DNA from: Actinomycetota bacterium
GTDB lineage: Bacteria > Actinomycetota > Acidimicrobiia > Acidimicrobiales > Iamiaceae
Reading direction: 5' to 3'
DNA: 19,579 bases
NCBI GenBank assembly: GCA_018268545.1
Contig: JAFDWI010000300.1
Span: 1 to 19,579, forward strand
Numbering within the stretch: the stretch's first letter is position 1; every line of letters begins with the position of its first letter. Below, piece by piece: positions 7,352-15,177 of this stretch. Below the pieces are notes generated by a model that worked only from the letters and a program-made list of their open reading frames with translations, searched no databases and was not told the DNA's origin. The position numbers and the translations under genes were made by a program.

Positions 7352-7887
7352 CCGATCTGCAAGGCGACGCCACAATTCGCCGAGAACCAGGCGACGACGC
7401 GTTGCATCGCGGGCCCCAGGTCGGCAGGCGGCGTTCCCGCGAGCGCGTCGAGCGAGGTCGCATGTGCGACAAAATCGTTCACGATCACCAGATCCGGCTT
7501 GATCGAGGCCGGTGCATCGGCGGTCACCTCGGCGAACGCCTGCTGTGACGCCGCGAGGCGGTCGGCCGCAGAGGTCTTCGTCGGGTCGAGGTCGGCGAGC
7601 CGTCGTTGCACAGCGGTCACCTGTCGACAGAACGCCCCGTTGGTCGCCGTCGCGTCGCCCGGGGTTCCGGCCGGGACACTTCCGGCGACACCCGGGGCCA
7701 GCGACGAGGTCACACCTGGGGTCGCCGCGGTGCCACTGCTGTGCGACACCGTCGATCGCGACGTCGAGGTGGTGGTCGCGCGGCCCGACTTCGGATGGTT
7801 TCGTGCCGAGCTGCCACTCGAGGAACAGCCCACCAGCGCAACCGCTCCCACGGTGATGGCCGCGAGGGTTGCCCGGAGGGTCCTCAT
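7348..7887 (-). CDS. Small secreted lipoprotein, function unknown
   Basis: 179 aa from ATG 7887. A lipoprotein signal peptide ends at C21 (AVALVGCSSSG). Residues 22-82 are a Ser/Thr/Ala/Pro-rich, probably disordered spacer, and about 83-179 are a small predicted helical domain with two cysteines, C87 (GAFCRQV) and C172 (FSANCGVAL), likely paired. Pairs of Cys framing an all-helical domain after a low-complexity spacer are common in uncharacterised actinobacterial lipoproteins; I do not recognise a named family. The ATG overlaps the stop of the multi-trefoil lectin gene (ATGA), so the two lipoproteins are probably made together and may work together at the cell surface. A much longer open frame upstream is only the antisense-like shadow of the lectin gene. 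Confidence 0.75.
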   Translation of the reverse strand: MRTLRATLAAITVGAVALVGCSSSGSSARNHPKSGRATTTSTSRSTVSHSSGTAATPGVTSSLAPGVAGSVPAGTPGDATATNGAFCRQVTAVQRRLADLDPTKTSAADRLAASQQAFAEVTADAPASIKPDLVIVNDFVAHATSLDALAGTPPADLGPAMQRVVAWFSANCGVALQIG

Positions 7888-10800
7888 GGCCCGAGGTTGA
7901 AGCGCTGTGAATCGCTTCCGTCGCAGGTCGCCGTCGACAGGCTGGTCCCCGCGATCGAGCTGTTTTCGCGCAGCGTCAGACAGGTGTTGTCGACCTTGTT
8001 GACCAGTTGGCCGTTGACCGGTATCCATTGCTGCCAGGCCACCGCGCTGCAGTCGTACAGAAGCGCAAGGCCCACGGGCGCGGTGCGGCTCGCATCGACG
8101 CACCGCGCGCCAGTGACACCGCTCACCAGGTGACCGTCCGCGGTCAGATCGAAGTGTTGTGCAGTCGACCCGGTGCACGGCATCGACACGATCGGCGTCG
8201 TGTTGCTCCCGGCGTCGCCGAGCGGCTCGAGGCACCGAGCGACGGTCGGGTTCTGGACCGAATACGGTGCCTGGGTCACGGTCGTGTCGAGTTCGAAGAT
8301 CTGCGCAGTCGACCCCGTGCAGGTCTGCAAGGTGTAGACGCTCCCGATCATCGTTGATCCGTTCATCGACGTCAGGCACAGGTTGTGGGTCGCGTTGACG
8401 AGTTGGCCGTTCTGGAACGTCCAACGTTGGTACGGAGACTGGTTGCACGGATACAGCCGAACCGATGCGCCGACGACCGCCAGGTTGTTGGAATCCAGGC
8501 ACTTGCTGAGCGCTGCCGAGGAGATCATCTGCCCACTCGGATCGAGGTGCCACAACGAATCGGCCTGCCCGCTGCAGGTCCACGAGCCGGTCGACGCGCC
8601 GTCGGCGGTGGAACCGCCGGCGAGGCCGAGGCAGGTGTGTTCCGCGACGTTCCGGATGATCTGATTGGTCTGGGGACGAGGATTCTGCGTCGTCCACTGT
8701 TGGTTCGGCGATCCGGTGCACGTGGCGAGCACGAGCCCCGCCCCCGGATTGGTCGCCGGAGCCGACACGTCCAGGCACAGCCCGTTCACCTGGTTGACCA
8801 GCGCCGTCCCCGACACCTTCCACTGCTGGTTCGTCGAACCGTGGCAGTCCCACAACACGACCGATGCACCGACGCCTCCGCCCGTGCCGTCGAGACATTT
8901 CGTGAGGCTCTTGGCGAGCAGCACCTGATTGCCGACGCCGAGTTGGAAGCCCTGGTTCGTCTGGCCGGTGCACGGGAAAGCCTGGGCGACCGACCCGTTC
9001 GAGGTGGATCCGTTGCGAATGTCGATGCACCGATCGAGCGCACCGCTGTAGATCTGCTGGTTGCTCGCCGCCTGTTGGGTCTGGACGCTGAAGGTCTGTT
9101 CCGGCGAACCGTTGCAGGTCTGGAGCACCAGTGCGGTCTGGGGCACCGCCGAGTTGCCCGGCACGGCCAGGCACAGACCGTTGATGCTGTTCTGGATCTG
9201 GCCGCCCGAGACCGTCCAGTTCTGGTTCGCGGACCCGTGGCAGTCCCAGATCACGACGGCGTCACCGACGTTGCCGGTGGTCGCGTCGAGGCACTTGCCC
9301 TGGTTGGCGCTGTTGTTGATCGTCCCGGCCAGGGTGCCGGTCCATCCCTGTGGAGCGCTGCCGTCACACGGGTAGACGTCGGCCCTGGCACCGTTGGACA
9401 TCGACCCGCCCTGCACCCCGATGCATTCGTTCAGTCCCGGGTTGATCATCTGTCCGAACGCCTGGGCTTGCAGGGTCTGGAAGTTGAACCGCTGGGACAC
9501 CGAACCGTCGCAGGTCGCGAGCACGAACGCCGTTCCGGGGACCGTTGCCCCACCCTGGATCGCCAGACACAGTCCGTTGACCGAGTTCTGCAGGGCGGTG
9601 CCGTTCAGTGTCCACTTCTGGTTGGGTGTGCCATGGCATGGCCACAGGATGACCCGGGAACCGAGCGTGCCGGTCTGCCCGTCGAGGCACGACCCGGGGC
9701 CGGCCGCCGAGACGACGTTGCCGGAGGCATCCATCGAGAAACCCTGGCCGGGCGAGCCGTCACAACCCCAGCTCACGATGCCGGTGCCGTTGCTGGTGCT
9801 CCCACCGGACAGCGCCGCGCACTGGGCCATCCCCGAGTTGTAGAGCTCGGAGTAGGTGCCGGCTTGCTGGGCTTCGAGGTTGAAGTGTTGGCCGACGGAG
9901 TTGTCGCAGGCGGCGAGCGTCATCGGCGTCGTGGGCTGTGCGCTGCCGCCGGTGATCGTCAGGCACAGGTTGTTGACGTTGTTCCGGATCTGGTTGCCCA
10001 CGACGGTCCAGGTCTGGTTGGCGCCGCCGTTGCAGTCCCAGATCAGCACGTGATCGCCGACGGCTGCGTTCTTGTTGCCGTCGAGGCACTTCGACGGGTT
10101 CGTCAACAGGATGAAACTCCCGTCGGGACGCTGCATCCAGCCCTGGTTCGGGTTGCCGGTGCACGGGTACGACTGCGCCCATGTGCCGTTGCCGGTGTTG
10201 CTGCCCGTGTCGTCCAGACACCGGTTCAGGTCGGGGTTGCGAATCTGGGAGAACAACGCCGGGTTCGCCCCGCTGCTCCCGTCGCAGATGCCGTTCGCCA
10301 GACGGAACGGCCCGAAGTAGATCCCGTAGGTGGCGTCGAGCATCTGACCCATCGCGCTGATCCGTACCGACGTGCCGGCCGGGCACGTCACCGATCCGGA
10401 ACGTTCCATGTGCACGATCGGGATGAACAGGAAGTAGGTCAACCAGAAGTGGATGCTCCGGGCCCGTGACGAGAACCCTTGCGGGGCGACGATGTCGATG
10501 CTCGAGCCGTCGGTGATGTGACCGGACAGCGGCATGCCGTCGGTGTCGAAGTACGCCCGGCCGGCCGGCGACGGGTCGATCACGAACCCGGCGTCCAACC
10601 AGGTCACCTGCACGTTCTCGGCCTTGACCGCGCCGAGCGATGCGTTCAGCGTGGTCTGTTGGGAGGCGCGCAACGAGACCGACGTGACACTCGGGTCGAG
10701 TGACGGCACGCATGCATTCGTCCCAGCGAAGCAGACGCTCAGGTTCTGGGGTACGGGTGCGAGCGACAGATCGAGGGCATTCGCTCCGAACGCGTTCGAG

Positions 10801-12095
10801 GTGACCGTGAGTGAGTTCGTCGCGGCGGATGCCGAGTACTGCGCGTTGATCTTGCCGCCGGCGGTGTCCACGAACAGGTGCATCGCCGGGACGATGTGGT
10901 CGAAGGTCGCCGACGTCGTGGACACCGGGTCGGTCGCCGCGGCCTGCGTCTTGATCACGGCATCGAACACCTGGTTGCCGGTGATGTTCACATCAGCGGT
11001 GATCTGGGTCCCCTGCACGGCCACGGCGATCCGCTGGAGGCCGGTGATCCGCCCGAAGATGACGTAGCGGTCGGCGAGATCCTCGTACAGGATCCCGTCG
11101 GTGCCGACCGGCAGAGCGTCGGTGGAGCCGTCACTGAACTGGGCCTCGATGCCACCGACCGTCGCGCCGTGGGCGTCGAAGGTGACCCCGCTCATTCCCG
11201 GAGCGACGCTGACTTCGACATTCGGCGGGACTTGATCAAGCGAGATGTGGCCCTGGGTCGCCCGGCCCACGATGCCTTGGGGAAGCGTCATGTCGAGGCC
11301 GACGTGTCCGATCGTGCCGCTCGATGCGATGGTCACATCGACGGGGTCGAGCCCGATGTGCACGTTCGAGGTCGCGGGCATGTTTGTCGCGGGCATCGAC
11401 ACCGTGAAGATTCCGGCGAGACTGAACGTGCCGGTGAACGCGGCGATCGGTGCGCTTGCGGTCTGTCCGAGTGAGATCCCGCTTGCGTCGAACCCGAAAT
11501 TGATCGTCCCGTTCGCGGGGACCGGCATGTAGGTGCCCGACGCCTCGTTCGATCCGGATTGGCCGATGACGTGCAGGCTCGCACCCGGGGTGCTCGTCGA
11601 GAAGCTGGTCTTGAGCCCGGTGGTCGTCCCGACGAAGTTCACCGGAGCGGTGTCGCTGCGAGCGTCGTAACCGATCACGTACGGGGTCGTCCCCACGGTG
11701 ATCTGTGCCTGGACGAGGACCGGGTCCACAGCAGGGGCGTTCGTGAGTTTGCGGATCGTGACGGTCGGCAGGTTGGTCGCTGGATCGACGGTTACCGTCA
11801 CGCACAGGTCTGCGCCAGATCCGTCGCCCGCGTCGATGGCAACCCGGGTTCCGGTCGTGGCGGGTGCATCGCGCACGACGTCCGCACCTGAGTTGGGATG
11901 GTACGCCGTGTGGACCGTGTAAGCGATCGGCGCAACTGGCGGAGTCGTCGGGGTCGTCGTGGACGTCGACGTGGATGCTGCGACCGGACAGTCGGTCGGC
12001 GGCAAAGGGTCCGACGGTGCCGGCTCACAGGCTGCGAGCAACCCGACCAGCAGGAGAGTCGATGCGATGGCCGTTCCCCGCCGAAAGCTGTTCAC
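7884..12095 (-). CDS. Giant surface lipoprotein with six tandem ricin-B beta-trefoil lectin domains
   Basis: 1403 aa. The start is GTG 12095, preceded by GGGGA at SD distance and followed at once by a clean lipoprotein signal (lipobox LLAAC23). A GTG at 12155 is in frame but would add 20 residues before the signal. A Thr/Ser/Pro linker follows (about 33-55), then about 550 residues of beta-rich sequence with no domain I recognise. Residues about 616-1403 are 18 repeats of about 44 aa forming six ricin-type beta-trefoils in strict alpha-beta-gamma order. The repeats carry RCLDxxxx...WDCxGxxNQxW patterns, with Q-x-W becoming Q-x-F in the gamma repeats. Each repeat has two cysteines, giving 36 in the array. 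Ricin-B domains usually bind galactose or other glycans, so a glycan-binding adhesin or scaffold anchored at the surface is the likely role. No catalytic domain is evident. Confidence 0.88.
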   Translation of the reverse strand: MNSFRRGTAIASTLLLVGLLAACEPAPSDPLPPTDCPVAASTSTSTTTPTTPPVAPIAYTVHTAYHPNSGADVVRDAPATTGTRVAIDAGDGSGADLCVTVTVDPATNLPTVTIRKLTNAPAVDPVLVQAQITVGTTPYVIGYDARSDTAPVNFVGTTTGLKTSFSTSTPGASLHVIGQSGSNEASGTYMPVPANGTINFGFDASGISLGQTASAPIAAFTGTFSLAGIFTVSMPATNMPATSNVHIGLDPVDVTIASSGTIGHVGLDMTLPQGIVGRATQGHISLDQVPPNVEVSVAPGMSGVTFDAHGATVGGIEAQFSDGSTDALPVGTDGILYEDLADRYVIFGRITGLQRIAVAVQGTQITADVNITGNQVFDAVIKTQAAATDPVSTTSATFDHIVPAMHLFVDTAGGKINAQYSASAATNSLTVTSNAFGANALDLSLAPVPQNLSVCFAGTNACVPSLDPSVTSVSLRASQQTTLNASLGAVKAENVQVTWLDAGFVIDPSPAGRAYFDTDGMPLSGHITDGSSIDIVAPQGFSSRARSIHFWLTYFLFIPIVHMERSGSVTCPAGTSVRISAMGQMLDATYGIYFGPFRLANGICDGSSGANPALFSQIRNPDLNRCLDDTGSNTGNGTWAQSYPCTGNPNQGWMQRPDGSFILLTNPSKCLDGNKNAAVGDHVLIWDCNGGANQTWTVVGNQIRNNVNNLCLTITGGSAQPTTPMTLAACDNSVGQHFNLEAQQAGTYSELYNSGMAQCAALSGGSTSNGTGIVSWGCDGSPGQGFSMDASGNVVSAAGPGSCLDGQTGTLGSRVILWPCHGTPNQKWTLNGTALQNSVNGLCLAIQGGATVPGTAFVLATCDGSVSQRFNFQTLQAQAFGQMINPGLNECIGVQGGSMSNGARADVYPCDGSAPQGWTGTLAGTINNSANQGKCLDATTGNVGDAVVIWDCHGSANQNWTVSGGQIQNSINGLCLAVPGNSAVPQTALVLQTCNGSPEQTFSVQTQQAASNQQIYSGALDRCIDIRNGSTSNGSVAQAFPCTGQTNQGFQLGVGNQVLLAKSLTKCLDGTGGGVGASVVLWDCHGSTNQQWKVSGTALVNQVNGLCLDVSAPATNPGAGLVLATCTGSPNQQWTTQNPRPQTNQIIRNVAEHTCLGLAGGSTADGASTGSWTCSGQADSLWHLDPSGQMISSAALSKCLDSNNLAVVGASVRLYPCNQSPYQRWTFQNGQLVNATHNLCLTSMNGSTMIGSVYTLQTCTGSTAQIFELDTTVTQAPYSVQNPTVARCLEPLGDAGSNTTPIVSMPCTGSTAQHFDLTADGHLVSGVTGARCVDASRTAPVGLALLYDCSAVAWQQWIPVNGQLVNKVDNTCLTLRENSSIAGTSLSTATCDGSDSQRFNLGP
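7887..10250 (-). repeat. Tandem beta-trefoil-coding repeats, period 396 nt
   Basis: The DNA coding for the lectin array is itself periodic. The beta-repeat segment with the plus-strand form gtggcagtccca or close variants recurs at 10029, 9633, 9237, 8841, 8442 and 8046. The spacings are 396, 396, 396, 399 and 396 nt (132 or 133 aa). Inner repeats of about 130 nt correspond to the single trefoil lobes. The pattern points to duplication of whole trefoils rather than of single lobes. Confidence 0.85.
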
Positions 12096-12188
12096 GTTGT
12101 GAATCCCCTGCCCCGCGATTCGTACCGACGTCCCGGCCGCTCCGACCGGGCTCACGCTTGTCCAGCGTCCGCCACCAGGCGCGCCTGA

Positions 12189-12226
12189 TGCGATGTGACC
12201 TGGGGCACGCTAACAGATACATCGCA
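12189..12226. promoter_or_regulatory. Inverted repeat upstream of the lectin lipoprotein gene, candidate operator
   Basis: TGCGATGT (12189-12196) and ACATCGCA (12219-12226) form a perfect 8-bp inverted repeat with a 22-bp spacer. The spacer holds, on the minus strand, TATCTGTTAGCGT, including a TAGCGT -10-like box identical to that before the DUF929 gene. The repeat lies about 95 nt upstream of GTG 12095 and just after the stop of the PIG-L gene. A repressor site over a promoter is the simplest reading. The rest of the 157-nt gap shows nothing clear. Confidence 0.35.
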
Positions 12227-12252
12227 CCGAGTCGCGAACCGCGTCGCGAGGG

Positions 12253-13053
12253 TCAACGAGCCGTGATGATCCCGCCCAGCGCGTCGCCGGTGTCGGCACC
12301 GATGTACCACTCCCACCCCATCGCCGCTTCGAACGCGAAATCGTCCATGGCCAACATGAAATGATCTTCACTCATCTGTGATGGGTGGCACCGCATCGAG
12401 GCGCGTTTGCGTGACGCGACCGGACGAGCGTCGACGAGGTGGGTGATGATCGACTCGGGCGACCCCATGTCGGGCGGGAGCTCTTCGGGCACACCCATCG
12501 CCGAGACCCCGTCGGGGACCGGGATGTCGAAGTCCCGCCGCATCTCGAGCAGGCGTCGCAGATGGTCCCGGTTCATCGTCGACTGGAACACGCCGTCGAC
12601 GCCGGCCAGTTCCGCGGCACGAAGACCGACCCGGTGCACCTGGATGTGGTCGGGGTGCCCGTAGCCGCCGTGGTCGTCGTAGATCGTGAACACCTCGGGG
12701 CGCTCCTCGTCGAGGATCGCCGCGAGCCGATGGGCCGCTGCGTCGACGTCGGCTTGCCAGAAGCACCAGGGCGCGTCATTGCTCGCCTCGCCCATCATCC
12801 CCGAGTCCACGTAGCCGAGCACCTCGACACGATCGACGCCGAGCGCCTCGGCCGAAGCCCACAACTCGGCGCAGCGCCGAAGGCCGAGCTGTTCGCCGTC
12901 GTCGAGCACACCGGGAACCACCTCGCCCAGTTCGCCGCGTGTCGCGGTCACCAGGACGACCCGGTGGCCGGCGTCGGCGGCCAGGGCCATCAGGCCTCCG
13001 GTCGATATCGATTCGTCGTCGGGGTGGGCGTGAAAACACACGAGCGTGGCCAT
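12253..13053 (-). CDS. PIG-L family (LmbE-like) zinc deacetylase, MshB/Mca-related
   Basis: 266 aa from ATG 13053, with GGAG about 10 nt upstream. PIG-L enzymes are Zn-dependent hydrolases that deacetylate N-acetylglucosamine-type substrates. In actinobacteria the group includes MshB (mycothiol synthesis) and Mca (mycothiol-conjugate amidase). The metal motif FHAHPDDE gives H10 and D13, and GGYGHPDHIQVH gives the third ligand H136; D12 would be the general base. YVDSGMMG (81-88) corresponds to the xxDSGM segment of MshB and Mca, and MRCHPSQ resembles a late element seen in Mca-type proteins. The length is a little short for both. It follows the racemase gene by 18 nt and is the last gene of that operon. 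The family is certain; the substrate is open, because the neighbours concern acyl-CoA rather than thiol metabolism. Confidence 0.88.
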   Translation of the reverse strand: MATLVCFHAHPDDESISTGGLMALAADAGHRVVLVTATRGELGEVVPGVLDDGEQLGLRRCAELWASAEALGVDRVEVLGYVDSGMMGEASNDAPWCFWQADVDAAAHRLAAILDEERPEVFTIYDDHGGYGHPDHIQVHRVGLRAAELAGVDGVFQSTMNRDHLRRLLEMRRDFDIPVPDGVSAMGVPEELPPDMGSPESIITHLVDARPVASRKRASMRCHPSQMSEDHFMLAMDDFAFEAAMGWEWYIGADTGDALGGIITAR

Positions 13054-13071
13054 GGTCCGATGTCTCCGGTC

Positions 13072-14214
13072 TCAGGCGATCGCGCCGGAGGCACGAAGTG
13101 CGGCGATGCGATCTGGTTCGACGCCGTACTCGGCGAGCACGTCGTCGGTGTGTTGTCCCGCATGTGGCGGGGGTGCGTCGATACTCCCGGGCGTCCGGGA
13201 GAACCGCGGGGCCGGAGCCGCCTGGGGAATGCCGAAGGCGTCCACGAACGTGCCGCGGGCGACGTTGTGGGGGTGCGTGGGCGCCTCGCTCATCGCGAGG
13301 ATCGGCGCGAAGCACGCATCGGTCCCTTCGAGCAGGTCACACCACTCGTCGCGGGTCTTCGTCTTGAAGATCTCGGCGAACTTCGCCTTCAACTCGGGCC
13401 AACGCGCCTGGTCGTACTGGGGGAAGTCACCCGGGTCGAGACCCATCTTGTCCAGGAGCAATGCGTAGAACTGCGGCTCGACCGGACCCACCGAGACGTA
13501 CCTGCCATCGGAGGTCTCGTACGCGTCGTACCAGTGGGCACCCGAGTCGAGCATGTTGGTGCCACGTTGTTCACTCCACACCCCCATCGCGGTCATCCCG
13601 TGGAAGATCGACATCATCACGGACACACCGTCGACCATCGCGGCGTCGACGACCTGGCCCTTGCCCGAGGTGTTGCGCTCCACGAGCGCCGCGGCGATCC
13701 CGAGCGCCAGGACCATGCCACCGCCGCCGAAGTCGGCGACGAGGTTGAGCGGGGGTACCGGTGGTTCACCGGCCCGGCCGATGGCGGCGAGCGCTCCGGT
13801 GAGCGACAGGTAGTTGATGTCGTGACCGGCGACGTTCGCCATCGGGCCGTCCTGGCCCCAACCGGTCATCCGTCCGTACACCAGCCGCGGGTTGCGTTCC
13901 AGGCACACTTCGGGTCCGAGCCCGAGTCGTTCCATGACGCCGGGGCGGAACCCCTCGATGAGCGCGTCGCTGCGTTCGATCAACTCGAGCACGGTCGCGA
14001 CACCGTCGGGGTCCTTGAGGTTGACGCCGATCGAGCGACGCCCACGGTTCAACACGTCGAGCGACGGTTGCGGCGACACGATCGGGGCGACCTTGTCGGC
14101 GCGGTCGATCCGGATGATGTCGGCACCCAGGTCGGCGAGCATCATCGCGCAGAACGGCCCCGGTCCGATCCCTGCGATCTCGACCATCTTCATGCCACTG
14201 AGTGGTCCGGTCAT
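13072..14214 (-). CDS. Alpha-methylacyl-CoA racemase (class III CoA-transferase fold)
   Basis: 380 aa. It starts MTGPLSGMKMVEIAGIGPGP and continues MMLADLGADIIRIDR, typical of the racemase branch of the CaiB/BaiF superfamily. The catalytic residues of the Mycobacterium tuberculosis enzyme (His126, Asp156, Glu241) have counterparts at His131 (AGHDINYL), Asp161 (LVADFGGG) and Glu246 (PVEPQFY), a constant offset of five. The enzyme interconverts (R)- and (S)-2-methylacyl-CoA so that branched fatty acids or sterol side chains can enter beta-oxidation. The gene starts inside the stop of the alpha/beta hydrolase gene (ATGA), so the hydrolase is cotranslated. A plain CoA-transferase is less likely, given the full racemase residue set and opening motif. 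Confidence 0.92.
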   Translation of the reverse strand: MTGPLSGMKMVEIAGIGPGPFCAMMLADLGADIIRIDRADKVAPIVSPQPSLDVLNRGRRSIGVNLKDPDGVATVLELIERSDALIEGFRPGVMERLGLGPEVCLERNPRLVYGRMTGWGQDGPMANVAGHDINYLSLTGALAAIGRAGEPPVPPLNLVADFGGGGMVLALGIAAALVERNTSGKGQVVDAAMVDGVSVMMSIFHGMTAMGVWSEQRGTNMLDSGAHWYDAYETSDGRYVSVGPVEPQFYALLLDKMGLDPGDFPQYDQARWPELKAKFAEIFKTKTRDEWCDLLEGTDACFAPILAMSEAPTHPHNVARGTFVDAFGIPQAAPAPRFSRTPGSIDAPPPHAGQHTDDVLAEYGVEPDRIAALRASGAIA

Positions 14215-15113
14215 CGTGCTTCGACCTCCTGTGGGACCTCGGCGTTCCGGGCGAGTTCGGCGATGCGTTCGACGAGGTCGGCGCGATACACCTCCGGGAT
14301 GTCGTGGCCCGCCTCGGCCAGCTCGATCAACGTCGAGCCGCTCAACGCTTCGTGGGTCCGCCGGCCCCCGGAGGGGTCCACGAGCGGATCGAGCGCGCCG
14401 TGTATCACGATGGACGGCACGTCCAGCTCGCGTAACGCCGCGGTCCGTGAGGGCTGCGTGAGGATCGCGAGGAGTTGACGGACCACACCGTCGGGATTGT
14501 GCGCGCGGTCATAGGCCCGCGTCGCCTTGTCACGTTCGGCTTCCTCGTCGAAGTGGATCGGCGAGCCGATGACCCGACTCGTCGCCACCGACGCCTCGAT
14601 CGCTCCCGCGCGACCTTCGGGGACGGGCCGGAGCAACGACTCGATCGCCGCGGCGTCGGGCTGGCCCACATCGGGGTCTCCGGTGGTCGACATGATCGAC
14701 ACGAGCGAGCGGGTCTTCTCCGGGTAGCGGATCGCGAACGCCTGGGCGATCATCCCGCCCATCGACGCGCCCACGATGTGCGCTCGTCCCCAACCGAGCG
14801 CTGCGAGCACCGCGGCAGCGTCGTCGGCCATATCCTCGATCGAATAGGGCGGACGCAACGGCTCACCGGCGAGGAATCGGCCGACCTCGGCGTCGATGTC
14901 GACCGGCGCCTCGTTCAACCAGGTCGACTCGCCGACATCGCGGTTGTCGTAGCGGACCACGGTGAATCCGTGGTCGACGAACGACTGCATCAGCGAGTCG
15001 TCCCACGAGATCATCTGCGCGGACAGCCCCATGATCAACAGGAGCGGCATCCCGTCGGACGGCCCCCACTGCTCGTAGAACAGCTCGACGTCACCGTTGT
15101 GTGCGTATGGCAT
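14211..15113 (-). CDS. Alpha/beta hydrolase
   Basis: 300 aa from ATG 15113; a long in-frame extension upstream overlaps the divergent glycosidase and is not used. The alpha/beta-hydrolase fold is clear: an oxyanion-loop region (LLLIMGLSAQ), the RYDNRDVGEST strand, nucleophile elbow G-A-S117-M-G-G, acid D242 (HGALDPLVD) and base H270 (EAGHDIP). The DNRDVG and GLSAQMISWDD segments resemble the RdmC/aclacinomycin-methylesterase and enol-lactonase-like group, whose members hydrolyse esters or lactones. Hydrolase, racemase and PIG-L deacetylase form one operon. An ester or thioester step next to methylacyl-CoA racemisation is plausible, but the substrate is not known. A GAGGA stretch before the ATG may serve as ribosome binding site or as part of a -10 box. 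Confidence 0.88.
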   Translation of the reverse strand: MPYAHNGDVELFYEQWGPSDGMPLLLIMGLSAQMISWDDSLMQSFVDHGFTVVRYDNRDVGESTWLNEAPVDIDAEVGRFLAGEPLRPPYSIEDMADDAAAVLAALGWGRAHIVGASMGGMIAQAFAIRYPEKTRSLVSIMSTTGDPDVGQPDAAAIESLLRPVPEGRAGAIEASVATSRVIGSPIHFDEEAERDKATRAYDRAHNPDGVVRQLLAILTQPSRTAALRELDVPSIVIHGALDPLVDPSGGRRTHEALSGSTLIELAEAGHDIPEVYRADLVERIAELARNAEVPQEVEAR

Positions 15114-15124
15114 CGGGGTATCCT
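15097..15124 (+). promoter_or_regulatory. Candidate promoter of the GH1-galT-galK operon
   Basis: TATCCT (15119-15124) with a weak TTGTGT (15097-15102) 16 nt upstream would start transcription near 15131. That leaves a leader of about 47 nt containing GGGAG (15163-15167) as ribosome binding site for GTG 15178. It shares bases with the opposite-strand -10, so the two divergent promoters may exclude each other. Confidence 0.35.
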
Positions 15125-15149
15125 CACCGGCACCCGACCCCGCGGTCAA
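15120..15149 (-). promoter_or_regulatory. Candidate promoter of the hydrolase-racemase-deacetylase operon
   Basis: On the minus strand TTGACC (15149 to 15144) is followed after 18 nt by GAGGAT (15125 to 15120), which ends six bases before ATG 15113. The -35 is good and the -10 moderate; the spacing suggests a near-leaderless transcript. The same GAGGA could be read as a Shine-Dalgarno, so the evidence is ambiguous. It overlaps the divergent candidate promoter. Confidence 0.45.
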
Positions 15150-15177
15150 GCCTCGGGTGTGTGGGAGACTCGCCCGT

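Noticed and set aside
7888..9174. N-terminal extension of the small lipoprotein to 608 aa
   Set aside because: The extension is an out-of-frame reading of the lectin repeats; the lipoprotein signal peptide begins at ATG 7887.
7887..10250. Regularly spaced repeated DNA that might suggest a CRISPR or satellite array
   Set aside because: The period is 396 nt (132 codons), the copies are degenerate, and the reading frame and trefoil motifs are kept throughout, so it is protein-coding repetition.
8385..10469. Long plus-strand open frame of 694 codons opposite the lectin array
   Set aside because: It is the reverse-strand shadow of the repeated lectin coding DNA, with Arg/Val-rich repetitive sequence and no domain; the minus-strand frame has signal peptide, QxW motifs and conserved cysteines.
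12439..14478. Plus-strand open frame of 679 codons over the PIG-L, racemase and hydrolase genes
   Set aside because: Long shadow frame of high-GC DNA, rich in Arg, His and Asp with no motif; three well-recognised minus-strand genes explain the region.
15097..15177. Earlier start for the GH1 gene (27 extra codons)
   Set aside because: It would run through the divergent promoter region and add no conserved sequence; GTG 15178 has GGGAG upstream and precedes the conserved region.
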